Of a stretch of DNA of 45,304 nt, positions 16,740-26,256 are shown one piece after another (position 1 is the first letter of the stretch; each line of letters opens with the position of its first letter). The notes below the pieces were generated by a model. It was not told where the DNA came from. It worked only from the letters and a program-made list of their open reading frames with translations, and did not search any database. The DNA lies in NCBI GenBank assembly GCA_003136675.1, contig PLFE01000047.1:12380-57683 (forward strand), in the 5' to 3' direction. The position numbers and the translations under genes were made by a program. This DNA is from Bryobacterales bacterium (GTDB lineage: Bacteria; Acidobacteriota; Terriglobia; Bryobacterales; Bryobacteraceae).

Positions 16740-17654
16740 ATGTTTCCCTTTGTCTATTTAGCTGTCTCCTTAGCCGCGGCCCTGCTGGCGGCCCAGAGTG
16801 GGCCGGCCCCGGTTTCGCGTCCGCCCATCGTCGGCGTGGCGCATATCGGGTTGCGCACCAGCAACATTGAGGCGGCGCGTGGATTTTATGGTAAGGTGCT
16901 GGGGTTTCAGGAACCCTTCTCGTTAGATAAGCCCACGGGCGGCTTGATGCTGACTTACTTCAAGGTGAACGACCACCAGTACGTGGAGGTGTTCCCGGAA
17001 CTCACTGGCCCGGCGGAAGACCGGCTGTCTCATATTGCGTTCGAGACCACCAATCTGGAGCAACTGCGAGCGTATCTGGCGGCGAATGGAGTGAAGGTGC
17101 CGGCCGCGGTGCAGACCGGGCGGGACGGGAACGTAAACTTCATGATTTCCGATCCGGACGGCCATCATGTGGAGTTCGTGCAATATATGCCGGGGTCGCT
17201 CCACACCAAAAACTTCGGGAAGTTTCTGTCGGCCGACCGGGTTTCGCAGCACATCATTCACGTGGGCGTCACCATTTCCGACCGCGCCGCGGCGGACCAT
17301 CTTTACCGTGACATTCTGGGCTTCCACGAGACCTGGCATGGCGGGATGAAGGACGAGCGGACGGATTGGGTGGATATGCGCGTGCCCGATGGAACGGATT
17401 GGCTGGAGTATATGCTGAACGTCAAGAACCCAAGCCCGAGGACGCTGGGCGTGATGCACCACCTGGCCTTGGGTGTGCCGGATGTGCAAGCTGGGTTCAA
17501 GTTGGTTACCGAGCGCGGGTATAAGGCCGAGCCGCCAAAGATCGGGCGGGATGGTAAGTGGCAGTTGAATTTATATGATCCGGATTTGACGCGAGCGGAA
17601 CTGATGGAGCCGAAGCCGGTTGAGACGCCGTGTTGTTCGCCGATTGAGCAATAG
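16740..17654 (+). CDS. Secreted two-domain VOC (glyoxalase/dioxygenase-fold) protein
   Basis: A 304-residue protein with a signal peptide (~1-20) and two vicinal-oxygen-chelate modules: VAHIGLRTSNIEAARGFYGKVLGF at ~33-56 and IHVGVTISDRAAADHLYRDILGF at ~177-199. Candidate metal ligands are the histidines in AHIG and DGHHVEF and in the second IIHVGV. The function of exported double-VOC proteins is unclear. The C-terminus carries a CC pair (ETPCCSPIEQ). Confidence 0.82.
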   Translation: MFPFVYLAVSLAAALLAAQSGPAPVSRPPIVGVAHIGLRTSNIEAARGFYGKVLGFQEPFSLDKPTGGLMLTYFKVNDHQYVEVFPELTGPAEDRLSHIAFETTNLEQLRAYLAANGVKVPAAVQTGRDGNVNFMISDPDGHHVEFVQYMPGSLHTKNFGKFLSADRVSQHIIHVGVTISDRAAADHLYRDILGFHETWHGGMKDERTDWVDMRVPDGTDWLEYMLNVKNPSPRTLGVMHHLALGVPDVQAGFKLVTERGYKAEPPKIGRDGKWQLNLYDPDLTRAELMEPKPVETPCCSPIEQ

Positions 17655-17792
17655 GCCATTTCGCCGATCGCAGCATCCGGGCATACTCGACGTCGTCGTT
17701 CGGGAATCGGCCGAAAATTCGGCGTCTCCAGATGTCATGCCCTGGACGCGCGCTCCGCAAATAATTTCGTTGACTCAATAATTTCGTTACCC

Positions 17793-17821
17793 TTGACAGC
17801 ATCATGCGTCTGTTGTAAATA
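17793..17821 (+). promoter_or_regulatory. Sigma-70-type promoter of the padR-ADOP operon
   Basis: TTGACA (17793-17798), a 17-base spacer, then TAAATA (17816-17821). TGTTGTA occurs at 17811-17817 and again at 17834-17840, and ATAATTTCGTT occurs at 17761 and 17778. Such repeats at a PadR promoter are plausible autoregulatory operators. Confidence 0.65.
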
Positions 17822-17868
17822 GATTAGGTGTGTTGTTGTAGATTAATTAGGGGTAGCGCGGAGCAAGC

Positions 17869-18213
17869 ATGAGTAAACGGTCGGATCTGATCCAAGGAAC
17901 ACTGGACCTGCTGATCCTGAACACCATTTCACTGGAGCCGCAGCATGGCTGGGCCATTGCGAAGCGCATCCAACAAGTCTCGAATGAAGTGCTGCAGGTG
18001 AGCCAGGGCGCGCTTTACCCGGCTCTGCACAGGCTCGAGCAGCAGGGCTGGATACGTGCCGAGTGGCGCGTAACGGAGGCCGGCCGGGACGCGAAATTCT
18101 ACAGCATGACCAAAGCCGGCCGCACGCAATTGCAAAAGGAACTGGCGCAGTGGGAGCGGCTTTCGAACGCCGTCGGCCAGGTGATCCGCATGCTTCCCGA
18201 GGCGGCGTCATGA
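17869..18213 (+). CDS. PadR-family transcriptional regulator
   Basis: A 114-residue winged-helix regulator with the full PadR signature: IQGTLDLLILNTISLEPQHGWAIAKRI, then QVSQGALYPALHRLEQQGWI, then FYSMTKAGRTQL. It represses its own operon in the best-studied family members. A GGAG lies a few bases before the ATG. Its TGA overlaps the ATG of the ADOP gene (ATGA at 18210-18213), a tight coupling found across the Acidobacteriota. The inducing signal is unknown. Confidence 0.92.
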   Translation: MSKRSDLIQGTLDLLILNTISLEPQHGWAIAKRIQQVSNEVLQVSQGALYPALHRLEQQGWIRAEWRVTEAGRDAKFYSMTKAGRTQLQKELAQWERLSNAVGQVIRMLPEAAS

Positions 18214-20876
18214 AGGTCCGGCGGTTCTACGACATCTTCCGCCTGCGGCTTCGATCCTTGTTGGGCAAGACCGCGGTGGAGAGCGAACTCGACCGGGAAC
18301 TGCGCTTCCATTTCGATCAACTTGTGCAGGAGAACATCGCGCGCGGAATGCCGCCCACCGAAGCGCGCCACGCGGCTATGCGGATGATTGGCGGGCTCGC
18401 TCAAATACAGGAGGAATGCCGGGATATGCGCCGCACCAATCAACTGGAAACCATCTGGAATGACTTAAAATACGCCGTCAGGATACTGAGCCGGACGCCC
18501 GGTTTCACCGCCGTCATTGTGCTGACGTTAGCACTAAGCATCGGCGCCAACAGCGCGATTTTCAGCGTCATCGAAGGGGTGTTGTTGAGGCCGCTGCCCT
18601 TCGCGCACCCGGAGCGCATCGTGCGCATTTTTCTCACCAGCGACACCTACCCGAAGTTCCCGCTGAACCCAAACGATTTTCGCGACTTTCGTTCGCGCAA
18701 CCGGACTTTCGACAGCCTCGCCGCCATCACAAGACAAGATGTGCAACTCTCCGGCGCCGGCGAGCCGGTCATGTTGCGCGCATTCGAAGTGACCGCGGGC
18801 TACTTCCGCGTGCTCGGCTTCACGCCGGCGCGAGGCCGCGAGTTCACTACCACCGACGAGTTGCCGGAACATGGGCGGCTCGCAATCTTGAGCGACCGGT
18901 TCTGGCACGCGAGGTTTGCAGCCGACCGGAACATCGTCGGCCGATCAATCACTCTGAATGCAGTGCCTTTCACGGTCGTCGGTGTGATGCCGCCCGGCGT
19001 GCAGCATCCCGGCAATGACTACCATGCCGTCCCCGACGGCGACACAGTGGATGTATGGTATCCGTTCACGTTTGAAGGAAGCCCGAATAATCGCGGCAGC
19101 CATTTTATGGACGGCATCGGACGCCTGAAGCCCGGTGTAACGCCGGAACAGGGCAACGCGGATTTGAGCGGAGTGCTGAACCAACTGGGAAATGAGCATC
19201 CGGGCGATAAAGGCTGGCACATTTACCTTGTCCCTCTGTTTCGAGAGATGGTTGGACGGACGCAGCGCATGTTATTCGTGCTTTTGGGAGCGGTCGGATT
19301 GCTGCTGTTGATCGCGTGCGTGAACGCGGCGAACTTATTACTGGCCCGGTCCAGCGTGCGGCAGCGCGAGATCGCCGTACGGTCCGCATTGGGCGCGTCG
19401 CGTACGCGCATCGTGCGCCAGTTACTCACGGAAAGCCTACTGATCGCGCTGGCAGGCGCGGCATTGGGGACGCTGCTCGCGCTGGGCGGCGTTCGCGCGC
19501 TGGTGTTCCTGCTTCCGCCGGGGTTTCCACGCGCTGCGGAGATACACCTGAACCTGGTGGTGTTTGGATTCACTCTTCTCATCGCGTTACTTACCGGGCT
19601 GCTGTTCGGTTTGGTTCCCGCGCTGGCGGCCGCGCGCACAGACATACAGCAGAGCCTGCGTGAAGGTGGCCGCGCGTCTACCGGTAGCCAGCGCCAGGTG
19701 CGCGTGCGCGATGTTCTCGTGGTGGGTGAGACCGGGCTTGCGTGCGTGCTTCTGATCGCCGCGGGGTTGATGCTCCACAGTTTTGTCAACCTGCTGCGCG
19801 CCGATCCAGGCTTTCGTCCTCAGCAGGTACTGACGGCTTCGATTTCGCTGCCCAGACAGCAATATCATGATGGCCCGCAAAGAAGCCGATTCTACGCGCA
19901 ACTGATCGACAGCGTCGCATCGCTTCCCGGAGTGCGATCGGCCGGAATGGGGACGGATTTACCTTGGACGGGCTACGACGAAAACACGGGCTTCGATGTC
20001 GAAGGCCGTTCTGCCGCGGCCAATGACAACAACTCAGCGCGCTACCATGCAGCTTCTCCGGACTATTTCCACGCCCTGGGGGTGACGCTGCTTCATGGAC
20101 GATTCTTTACAGCCTCGGACGACGCCAAAGCTACGAAAGTCCTGATTGTCAACGAGGCAATGGCGAGGCGCTACTGGCCGGGAGCGGATGCAGTGGGCAA
20201 ACGGATCACCTTTGAAGATCACCCGAAAGAGAAAGATTGGGTCCGTGTCGTTGGTGTCCTGGGGGATGTAAAAGACCAGGCCGACAGCCTCGCAGGTCAT
20301 CCCGCTTTCTGGTGGCCACTCGCGCAAGCGCCCTTTCCGGATGTCTCGGTGGCGATTCGAGCGCAAGGCGATCCCGTTCTCCTGACCGATCAATTGCGCA
20401 CCGCCGTCAAACGGCTTGATCCGGGGCTAGCGGTTGCCGATGTGAGACTGATGAAACAGATCGCCGACGCCTCCGTAGCTACCCAGAGATTCTCGCTCTT
20501 TCTGGTGGGGTTGTTTGCCGCGCTGGCATTAGTACTGGCGACTATAGGCATGTACGGCGTGATTTCCTATTCGGTCAGTCAGCGCATGCATGAATTCGGG
20601 ATGCGTATGGCGCTGGGCGCGAAGCCTGGGGATTTGATGCGATTGATTCTGGGGCAGGGCGTCAAGCGGGCCCTTGCCGGCGCGGCGATCGGATTATTGT
20701 GTGCGGCGGCGCTCGCTCGTCTCTTGGGTAACCTTCTTTACGGAGTGAGTGGCGCTGATCCCGTTACATTTTTCGCGGTTGCCGTGCTGGCGATTGCAAC
20801 TGCCGCGATAGCTTGTTATCTGCCAGCACGGCGAGCGGCCGGCGCTGATCCCATGCACTCATTGCGAACGGAGTAA
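18210..20876 (+). CDS. ADOP-type ABC transporter permease (MacB/FtsX-like)
   Basis: An 888-residue 'acidobacterial duplicated orphan permease'. The N-terminal ~80 residues form the ADOP-specific cytoplasmic region (ELDRELRFHFDQLVQEN, then ARHAAMRMIGGLAQIQEECRDMR). Then come MacB_PCD-like extracytoplasmic domains and two FtsX-like permease units with membrane segments at ~110-130, ~370-400, ~420-450, ~475-500, ~540-565 and three near the C-terminus. No ATPase is adjacent, as is usual for ADOPs. Probably exports or senses an unknown compound under PadR control. The start is the ATG overlapping the padR stop. Confidence 0.9.
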   Translation: MKVRRFYDIFRLRLRSLLGKTAVESELDRELRFHFDQLVQENIARGMPPTEARHAAMRMIGGLAQIQEECRDMRRTNQLETIWNDLKYAVRILSRTPGFTAVIVLTLALSIGANSAIFSVIEGVLLRPLPFAHPERIVRIFLTSDTYPKFPLNPNDFRDFRSRNRTFDSLAAITRQDVQLSGAGEPVMLRAFEVTAGYFRVLGFTPARGREFTTTDELPEHGRLAILSDRFWHARFAADRNIVGRSITLNAVPFTVVGVMPPGVQHPGNDYHAVPDGDTVDVWYPFTFEGSPNNRGSHFMDGIGRLKPGVTPEQGNADLSGVLNQLGNEHPGDKGWHIYLVPLFREMVGRTQRMLFVLLGAVGLLLLIACVNAANLLLARSSVRQREIAVRSALGASRTRIVRQLLTESLLIALAGAALGTLLALGGVRALVFLLPPGFPRAAEIHLNLVVFGFTLLIALLTGLLFGLVPALAAARTDIQQSLREGGRASTGSQRQVRVRDVLVVGETGLACVLLIAAGLMLHSFVNLLRADPGFRPQQVLTASISLPRQQYHDGPQRSRFYAQLIDSVASLPGVRSAGMGTDLPWTGYDENTGFDVEGRSAAANDNNSARYHAASPDYFHALGVTLLHGRFFTASDDAKATKVLIVNEAMARRYWPGADAVGKRITFEDHPKEKDWVRVVGVLGDVKDQADSLAGHPAFWWPLAQAPFPDVSVAIRAQGDPVLLTDQLRTAVKRLDPGLAVADVRLMKQIADASVATQRFSLFLVGLFAALALVLATIGMYGVISYSVSQRMHEFGMRMALGAKPGDLMRLILGQGVKRALAGAAIGLLCAAALARLLGNLLYGVSGADPVTFFAVAVLAIATAAIACYLPARRAAGADPMHSLRTE

Positions 20877-20882
20877 ACTCCC

Positions 20883-21350
20883 ATGAACGCTCCACGTTGG
20901 GTTCAGTTCTGCCGTCCGTAAGGCATCTTGGACTGGAACTCGCGGTAGCGGATCTAACCTTCATGACGCAAATCGCCGACGAGTCACCCCCTCGACCCGG
21001 CGTTTTGCATTGTTCTTAGTAGGCTTATTTGCAGCGCTTGCATTAGTGCCGGCGAGCATTTGAATGTATGGGTAATTCTTATTCCGTGAATCGGCGTGTG
21101 CATAAGTTTGGATGCGCCTGGCGACGGGTGCGCGGCCGGGGTTTCGGGCTGCTCAGCACGGCGGGTTTGGCGCGATTGCCGGGCAGTTTTGTTATACGGG
21201 GTCAGTGGCGCCGACCCGGTTTACATCTGGTGCTGTGGCGTTGATCACGCTTGTGACAGGTTCTTTCGCTTGTTATCGGCCAGCGCAACGCCCGGGCGCA
21301 GCCGATCCGATGGAGTCGTTGAGAGCGGAATACGGTACTCTGAAGCTTAC
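20883..21350 (+). pseudogene. Remnant of a second ADOP permease 3' end
   Basis: Across changing frames, translation gives pieces that match the ADOP C-terminus in order: LELAVADLTFMTQIADES, RFALFLVGLFAALALVPASI followed by a stop, SYSVNRRVHKFGMRLATGARPG, LLYGVSGADPV, and ACYRPAQRPGAADPMESLRAEY. The intact gene just upstream has the same order. Stops and frameshifts make it non-functional. Sequence divergence from the neighbour suggests an older duplicate or a different paralogue whose 5' 2 kb were deleted. Confidence 0.82.
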
Positions 21351-21362
21351 AGAGGATCGGCC

Positions 21363-21617
21363 ATGACCATCGAACTAAAGCCCGAGCAGGAACAACTCGT
21401 CGAAGACGCCCTGCGCTCCGGCGCGTATCGAAGCAAGGAAGATGTTATCGAGCGCGCGCTTGCGGTCTTGCATGAACAGGACGAATGGCTGACCCTAAAT
21501 CGAAGCGACGTCGACGCAAGAATTCGAAATGGCATCGCGCAACTGGAACGCGGCGAGGGCATCCCCGAAGATGAACTCGACGAATACCTTGGACGGCTGA
21601 AGGCTCAGCAGGGGTGA
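21363..21617 (+). CDS. ParD/RHH-type antitoxin
   Basis: An 84-residue protein typical of the ParD/CopG antitoxin group: MTIELKPEQEQLVEDALRSG, then YRSKEDVIERALAVLHE (ribbon-helix-helix part), then a C-terminal toxin-binding stretch GIPEDELDEYLGRLKAQQ. It would bind its partner and repress its own operon. Its TGA overlaps the GTG start of parE (21614-21617). The partner carries a nonsense codon, so this may now be an orphan antitoxin. It lies downstream of the ADOP remnant. Confidence 0.82.
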   Translation: MTIELKPEQEQLVEDALRSGAYRSKEDVIERALAVLHEQDEWLTLNRSDVDARIRNGIAQLERGEGIPEDELDEYLGRLKAQQG

Positions 21618-21922
21618 AACGCCGGTACGTCCTAGCTCCCGATGCCGCAGGCGACTTAGTGCAAATCTGGCGTTACTTGAAAAAGGAAAGCAATCAGGAA
21701 ACGGCGGATCGGGTAGAATCCGTCATCCGCGGCAAGCTCATTTACCTGGCGGACTTTTCGAACGCCGGTCATTTGCGGACTGATCTCACGTCGGCGCCGG
21801 TTCGTTTCATTGCGGTGTATTCCTAGCCGATCGTCTACCTTCCGAGCACAAGACCGCTCCGGGTTGTCGCCATTCTTCATGGCTACCGTGATATCGCTGA
21901 AATTTTGAGAAATCGGTTTTGA
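21614..21922 (+). pseudogene. ParE-type toxin gene with in-frame amber codon
   Basis: GTG at 21614 opens a RelE/ParE-like protein (RRYVLAPDAAGDLVQIWRYL, then VIRGKLIYLADF, then VRFIAVYS). At codon 71 (21824-21826) a TAG occurs where relatives have a tyrosine codon (VYSYxIVY). The same frame then continues PIVYLPSTRPLRVVAILHG with a plausible C-terminal YRDIAEILRNRF, ending TGA at 21920-21922. The full length would be 102 codons, normal for ParE. The protein is therefore cut before its core C-terminal strands and is probably inactive unless the TAG is suppressed. Confidence 0.88.
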
Positions 21923-22036
21923 ACCGCACCCGCGTGATTTGGTCGGTTCGAGCGTGAGCGTTAGTTGCCGGTGCAGAACGATTCAGGGCAGCTGCAATCT
22001 GGTTGATCTGAGTAGAATCGTCGGGCACAACTGCCT

Positions 22037-25000
22037 CTACGCTACCGCCGCTTCCCGCATCTCATGTTCCCCATGGAACTTGACCGAGACCAACTTAGAA
22101 ACTCCCGCCTCCTGCATGGTCACTCCATACATGCTCTGCGCCGATTCCATGGTCTTCTTGGAGTGCGTGATCACAATAAACTGCGTATCGATACTCATAT
22201 CGCGGAGCAACCTTGTAAGTCGTCCGATGTTGGCCTCATCGAGCGGCGCATCCACTTCATCCAGCACGCAGAACGGACTCGGCTGATACCGGAAAATGGC
22301 CATCAGCAGCGACAACGCAGCCAGTGCCTTCTCACCGCCCGAGAGCAGCAGCACATTCTGCAGCTTCTTCCCTGGAGGCGACGCCACAATGTCGATGCCA
22401 CTCTCGTTGGCATTCTCCGCGTCGGTCAATCGCATCTCACCCGTGCCGCCGCCAAACAGAGTCGTGAAGCAAACGGAGAAGTTCTTATTAATGGCCTCGA
22501 ACGCCTCCATGAACCTGGCCTTTGAAACCTGGTCGATCTCACTGATGGCCTTCTCGGTGTCGCGAATGGAATCGATCAGATCCTTGCGCTGCGTGGTCAG
22601 GAATTCCTGCCGCTGCACCGCGACTTCAAACTCTTCCAGAGCCGAAGGATTGATGGGCCCCAGCGCCTCAATCTTACCCTTCACTTCCTGATAATTCCGC
22701 TCCGCTTCGGACACTCCTTCGGCGTCCAGAATCTGCTCGGATTTTTCGAGTTCCGCAAGCGCCACGCCCAATTCCTTGCGGCTGGTTTCATCGAGGAACT
22801 TCAGCTCGGCCTGCCGGCGCACCAGATCGATCTCCACTTGCGACCTGCGCTCATAACCAACCTCGATGCGCGCCCGCAGTTGTTTCAAGGCTTCCTCGGC
22901 CGCCGCGAATTCGACGCGATGCGAAGCTTCCTGGTTGGCGAGGCCCGCTACGCTGGTTTCGCGCACGATGATATCTTCCGCCAATTGCGTCGCGCGTTTA
23001 TCGAGCTCGATGTTCTCTTCGAGCAATCGCGAACGCGTCTCACCCATGCGCTCGATTTCGGTCGCCAGGTTCTGGCGTCGATTGGTAATATCGCGCGACT
23101 GGCCATCCAACCGCTGTAGCGCGGCAGCCTGTGCGCGCGACCGCTCTTCGAGGCCCGCCAGTTCCGCGCGCAGAGCGGAGTGTTCCTCGCGCACTCGATG
23201 CGCCTCCGCGTCCACGGTTTCCAGTTCCGCGCGAGACGCTTCCAAAGCGCGTTCACGCTCGGCCCGCTCCGCATCCTTCTGCGCAACGGCTTCGCTGTTC
23301 CGGGCGCGCTGCTCGGCCGAGCGCTCCTTCTCACGCTCCAGACGCTCCAGTTCCAGACGCGCAATCGAGATGCGGGATTGTGCGCGGTTATGTTCCTCGG
23401 TGAGTTTGCGCTGCTCGGCCTGCAGCGCGACGGCGTCTTTCTCGCGGGCCTGCTGCGATTGCCGCAGGCGGTCAAGATCGGCTTCCAGTTGCGAGATCTC
23501 CCGCGCCAGTTCTTCCTGCGTCTTTACCTGAATCCCCAGTTCGCGCTCTTTGCCGGTGAGCGCGACGGCCAACTCGCGCACCTCGCGCTTCAACGCCAGC
23601 GGACCCGACGACTTCTTGCGTCCACCGGTCAGCGTCGCACCCTGGTAGCAACGGCCGTCTTCCAGCAGAAAGTACAGTTCCGGATAACCAGCCGCAAAAT
23701 CGCGCGCCTGGTCGGCCGTCTCGGCCAGATAGCATTGCGCCAGTCGCGGCAGTAACGTACCAGCCTGCCCGGTGAGCCCGTTCGAGAAACGGAGATGATC
23801 GGTGAGTCGCGGCAGTGGAACGCGGGCTTGCAAAAGCTCGCGATCGTTCGCTGCGTTTTCCACAACAAACGTGGCGCGGCCTTCCAGATCGGAACGCAGA
23901 ACCTGCATCCCCGCTTCGGCCTGCTGCCAGTCTTTCATCACGACATATTCCAGCTCGTGATGCAGAAACTCTTCCGCCGCGCGCTCGTACTGCGGGTCCA
24001 CCTCGACGAAATCCGCCAGCACGCCCGCGGCCTTCAGGCCATTACCGTTGCGTTCAAATGCGCCCAGCAAACGCTTCACGGTCTCGGTGGTGTAAGAGTG
24101 ATGCGCCAGAACGTTTTCCAGCGACTCCTTGCGCGCGCGAAGCCGGGAAGATTCCCCACGCAGCCCGTCGATCATCCCGCGTAATTCCGCGGCTTTCTGG
24201 CGCTGCACACCCAGGTCGAGTTCCGTACGCTTGCGTTCGCCGGTGATGGATTCCAGTTCCAGTTGCTGCTCGCCCAGGTCGCGCGACAGCTTTTCGCGAG
24301 CCACAGCCAGACGCTCCACCTCCCCCGATGCAGCTTCTTCCTCGCGCTTCGACCGCGTGGTTTCCCGTTCGATTCCCGCCAGAAATTCGTCAATCTGCGC
24401 GAGTTGATTCTTCAGATTCGACGCTTCGCCCAACAGTCGCAGAACGATCACGCGGCCCGCTTCGATGGCGCGCTCCTGCTCTCGAACACGATTCTGCAGA
24501 GACTCGCGCTCGTTGTTCTTGGCCAGCATCTGATTGCGCGATTGCGTGATCTGCTGTTCCAGTTCCTGAAGAGATTCACGCAGCGTCGCGCGCTCGGCAT
24601 CCACCTGCTGCAGCCGGTTCTCCAGTTCCTGCGATTCGCCCTCATTGCGCGTCATCCGCGTTTCGATGGCGCCCGATTCCTTCACCTGCGCTTCCAGTTT
24701 GCCGCGCGTTCGCTCGGCTTCCACATTCAAGTCCGCCAGTTGCTTGCGTGCTTCGGTGAGGCGCTGTTCCAGGTCGTAACAGGCCATCTGCAAGGCTTCC
24801 CGCGCCGTCTCGCCGGCGGCCACTTCGATGGCCGCTTCGCGCAGTTCGGTAGCGGCGGTTTCCAGTTCCGCCGCGGCCTGCGCCACTTCCATTTCCAGTT
24901 GCTGCGAACGCGCGCTGAGCACGGTGCGCAGTCGCGCATCCATTTCGATCTTGAGTTCGCCGTAGCGCTTGGTCCGCGCGGCCTGCCGCTTCAACGAGTT

Positions 25001-25726
25001 GGCCTGCCGCGTCACTTCTTCCAGAATGTCGAAAACGCGGGCCAGGTTCTGCTTGGCGCTTTCGAGCTTTCCCTCGGCGAGCCGCTTGCGGGATTTGAAT
25101 TTGCTAATTCCCGCGGCTTCTTCGATCACCGCGCGGCGGTCGTAAGGGCGCGAACTCAGAATCTGGCCGATCCGCCCCTGCTCGATAATGGCGTAGCTTT
25201 CCGGCCCCAGGCCACTGCCCATAAACAGATCCTGAATATCTCGCAGGCGCGCGATACGGCCGTTAATAAGATACTCGCTTTCACCGGAACGGAACAAGCG
25301 GCGCGTGATGGTGATTTCACCCGGCGTGACGCGTGCCTGCGTGCCCAAAATGGCCGGACCGTGCCCGTTATGACCATTCTCGGCGGGCGGGATGACGGTG
25401 ATTTCAACAGGATTGTCGGCGTCGGCATTTTCCAGGGTGGCGACAGGTTGCCGGGGCGTGGGATCGAGCAAAGTCATGGTGACCGAGGCCATGCCGACGG
25501 CCTTGCGGTCGCGCGTTCCCGCGAAGATCACGTCCTCCATGCGGGCGCCGCGCAGACTTTTGGCGGACTGCTCACCGAGCACCCAACTGATGGCATCGCT
25601 CAAGTTGCTCTTCCCGCAGCCGTTCGGCCCGACCACCGCGGCAATGCCGTCGCCCCGGAAGCGCAACTCCGTACGATCGCAGAAAGACTTGAAACCCTGT
25701 AATTCGACTTTTTTTAGCTTGAGCAA
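22037..25726 (-). CDS. smc: Chromosome segregation ATPase SMC
   Basis: A 1229-residue SMC. Walker A GPNGCGKS is at residues 33-40 and the Q-loop WVLGEQSAKSLRG follows. Two long coiled-coil arms flank the hinge (~residues 520-690, with the FEVDPQYERAAEEFL-like part reading FVEVDPQYERAAEEFL). The C-terminal half holds the signature LLSGGEKALAALSLL and Walker B FCVLDEVDAPLDEAN. SMC with ScpAB compacts and segregates chromosomes. The start is TTG 25726, with AGAGG eight to twelve bases upstream. A 6-bp inverted repeat (GACCAC/GTGGTC at 25797-25816) lies in the upstream gap. Confidence 0.96.
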   Translation of the reverse strand: MLKLKKVELQGFKSFCDRTELRFRGDGIAAVVGPNGCGKSNLSDAISWVLGEQSAKSLRGARMEDVIFAGTRDRKAVGMASVTMTLLDPTPRQPVATLENADADNPVEITVIPPAENGHNGHGPAILGTQARVTPGEITITRRLFRSGESEYLINGRIARLRDIQDLFMGSGLGPESYAIIEQGRIGQILSSRPYDRRAVIEEAAGISKFKSRKRLAEGKLESAKQNLARVFDILEEVTRQANSLKRQAARTKRYGELKIEMDARLRTVLSARSQQLEMEVAQAAAELETAATELREAAIEVAAGETAREALQMACYDLEQRLTEARKQLADLNVEAERTRGKLEAQVKESGAIETRMTRNEGESQELENRLQQVDAERATLRESLQELEQQITQSRNQMLAKNNERESLQNRVREQERAIEAGRVIVLRLLGEASNLKNQLAQIDEFLAGIERETTRSKREEEAASGEVERLAVAREKLSRDLGEQQLELESITGERKRTELDLGVQRQKAAELRGMIDGLRGESSRLRARKESLENVLAHHSYTTETVKRLLGAFERNGNGLKAAGVLADFVEVDPQYERAAEEFLHHELEYVVMKDWQQAEAGMQVLRSDLEGRATFVVENAANDRELLQARVPLPRLTDHLRFSNGLTGQAGTLLPRLAQCYLAETADQARDFAAGYPELYFLLEDGRCYQGATLTGGRKKSSGPLALKREVRELAVALTGKERELGIQVKTQEELAREISQLEADLDRLRQSQQAREKDAVALQAEQRKLTEEHNRAQSRISIARLELERLEREKERSAEQRARNSEAVAQKDAERAERERALEASRAELETVDAEAHRVREEHSALRAELAGLEERSRAQAAALQRLDGQSRDITNRRQNLATEIERMGETRSRLLEENIELDKRATQLAEDIIVRETSVAGLANQEASHRVEFAAAEEALKQLRARIEVGYERRSQVEIDLVRRQAELKFLDETSRKELGVALAELEKSEQILDAEGVSEAERNYQEVKGKIEALGPINPSALEEFEVAVQRQEFLTTQRKDLIDSIRDTEKAISEIDQVSKARFMEAFEAINKNFSVCFTTLFGGGTGEMRLTDAENANESGIDIVASPPGKKLQNVLLLSGGEKALAALSLLMAIFRYQPSPFCVLDEVDAPLDEANIGRLTRLLRDMSIDTQFIVITHSKKTMESAQSMYGVTMQEAGVSKLVSVKFHGEHEMREAAVA

Positions 25727-25892
25727 AGCGTTTCCTCTCGGTCGCTCGGGGGATGTCTTGATGCTACCCCGAAGCCCGATGAAAGTAAAGTATCACGACC
25801 ACGATATGTAGTGGTCTTCATACTGTAAACGCTGTGGGTAGAGGGGCGCAAGCTGATTTATGCAGCTTTCTGTGGAAGAATGGCGGGTGTCG

Positions 25893-26256
25893 TCACTTCC
25901 CGAATGTCGAGATCATCTCGATCCCGTCCCCGGTCACGATGCTGATGTGCCCTGACCACGGTAGTTCTGCGCGCAACGCCCGATCCACGAGAGGCGCCAA
26001 GTTCTCAGGAACCGGTCGAAATACACGGAAGAGAATGACGCCAGCGCGTTTGAGCGCGACCGGCGGTTGGAGGGCAAGCTGCCAGAAGTCCCTATCGAGC
26101 GTCAGGATCACCCGGCCGCCCGCTTCTGCACGCTCGATCAAAGCGCGATCTCTCAGACCTGGAAAATCGATGCGCGCCGACAGGATGCCACGACCTTGAG
26201 CGCGGAGAAGTTGAATGACCGGGCGAGGGGAAGTTTTCGTCAGCCAGAAGTCTCAT
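25893..26256 (-). pseudogene. DUF5615 PIN-like toxin-type gene, frameshifted
   Basis: Reading from ATG 26256 gives MRLLADENFPSP, the classic DUF5615 start, but the frame is lost after ~12 codons at a CCGGG run near 26217-26225. Removing one base restores VIQLLRAQG, ARIDFPGLRDRALIERAEAGG, and RVILTLDRDFWQ in frame with the open segment 25893-26141, ending TGA. The acidic residues (Asp6, Glu7 and LTLDRDF) are the PIN-like active site. The ATG directly follows the (repaired) DUF433 stop, the usual DUF433-DUF5615 arrangement. As written, the sequence does not encode a full protein. Confidence 0.85.

Noticed and set aside
24263..25702. 479-codon plus-strand frame
   Set aside because: Antisense of smc; the minus strand carries Walker A and the coiled coil.
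25797..25816. GACCAC/GTGGTC inverted repeat upstream of smc as an operator
   Set aside because: Only six-base arms with an eight-base spacer, and no adjacent regulator; noted in the smc entry but too weak for a separate claim.
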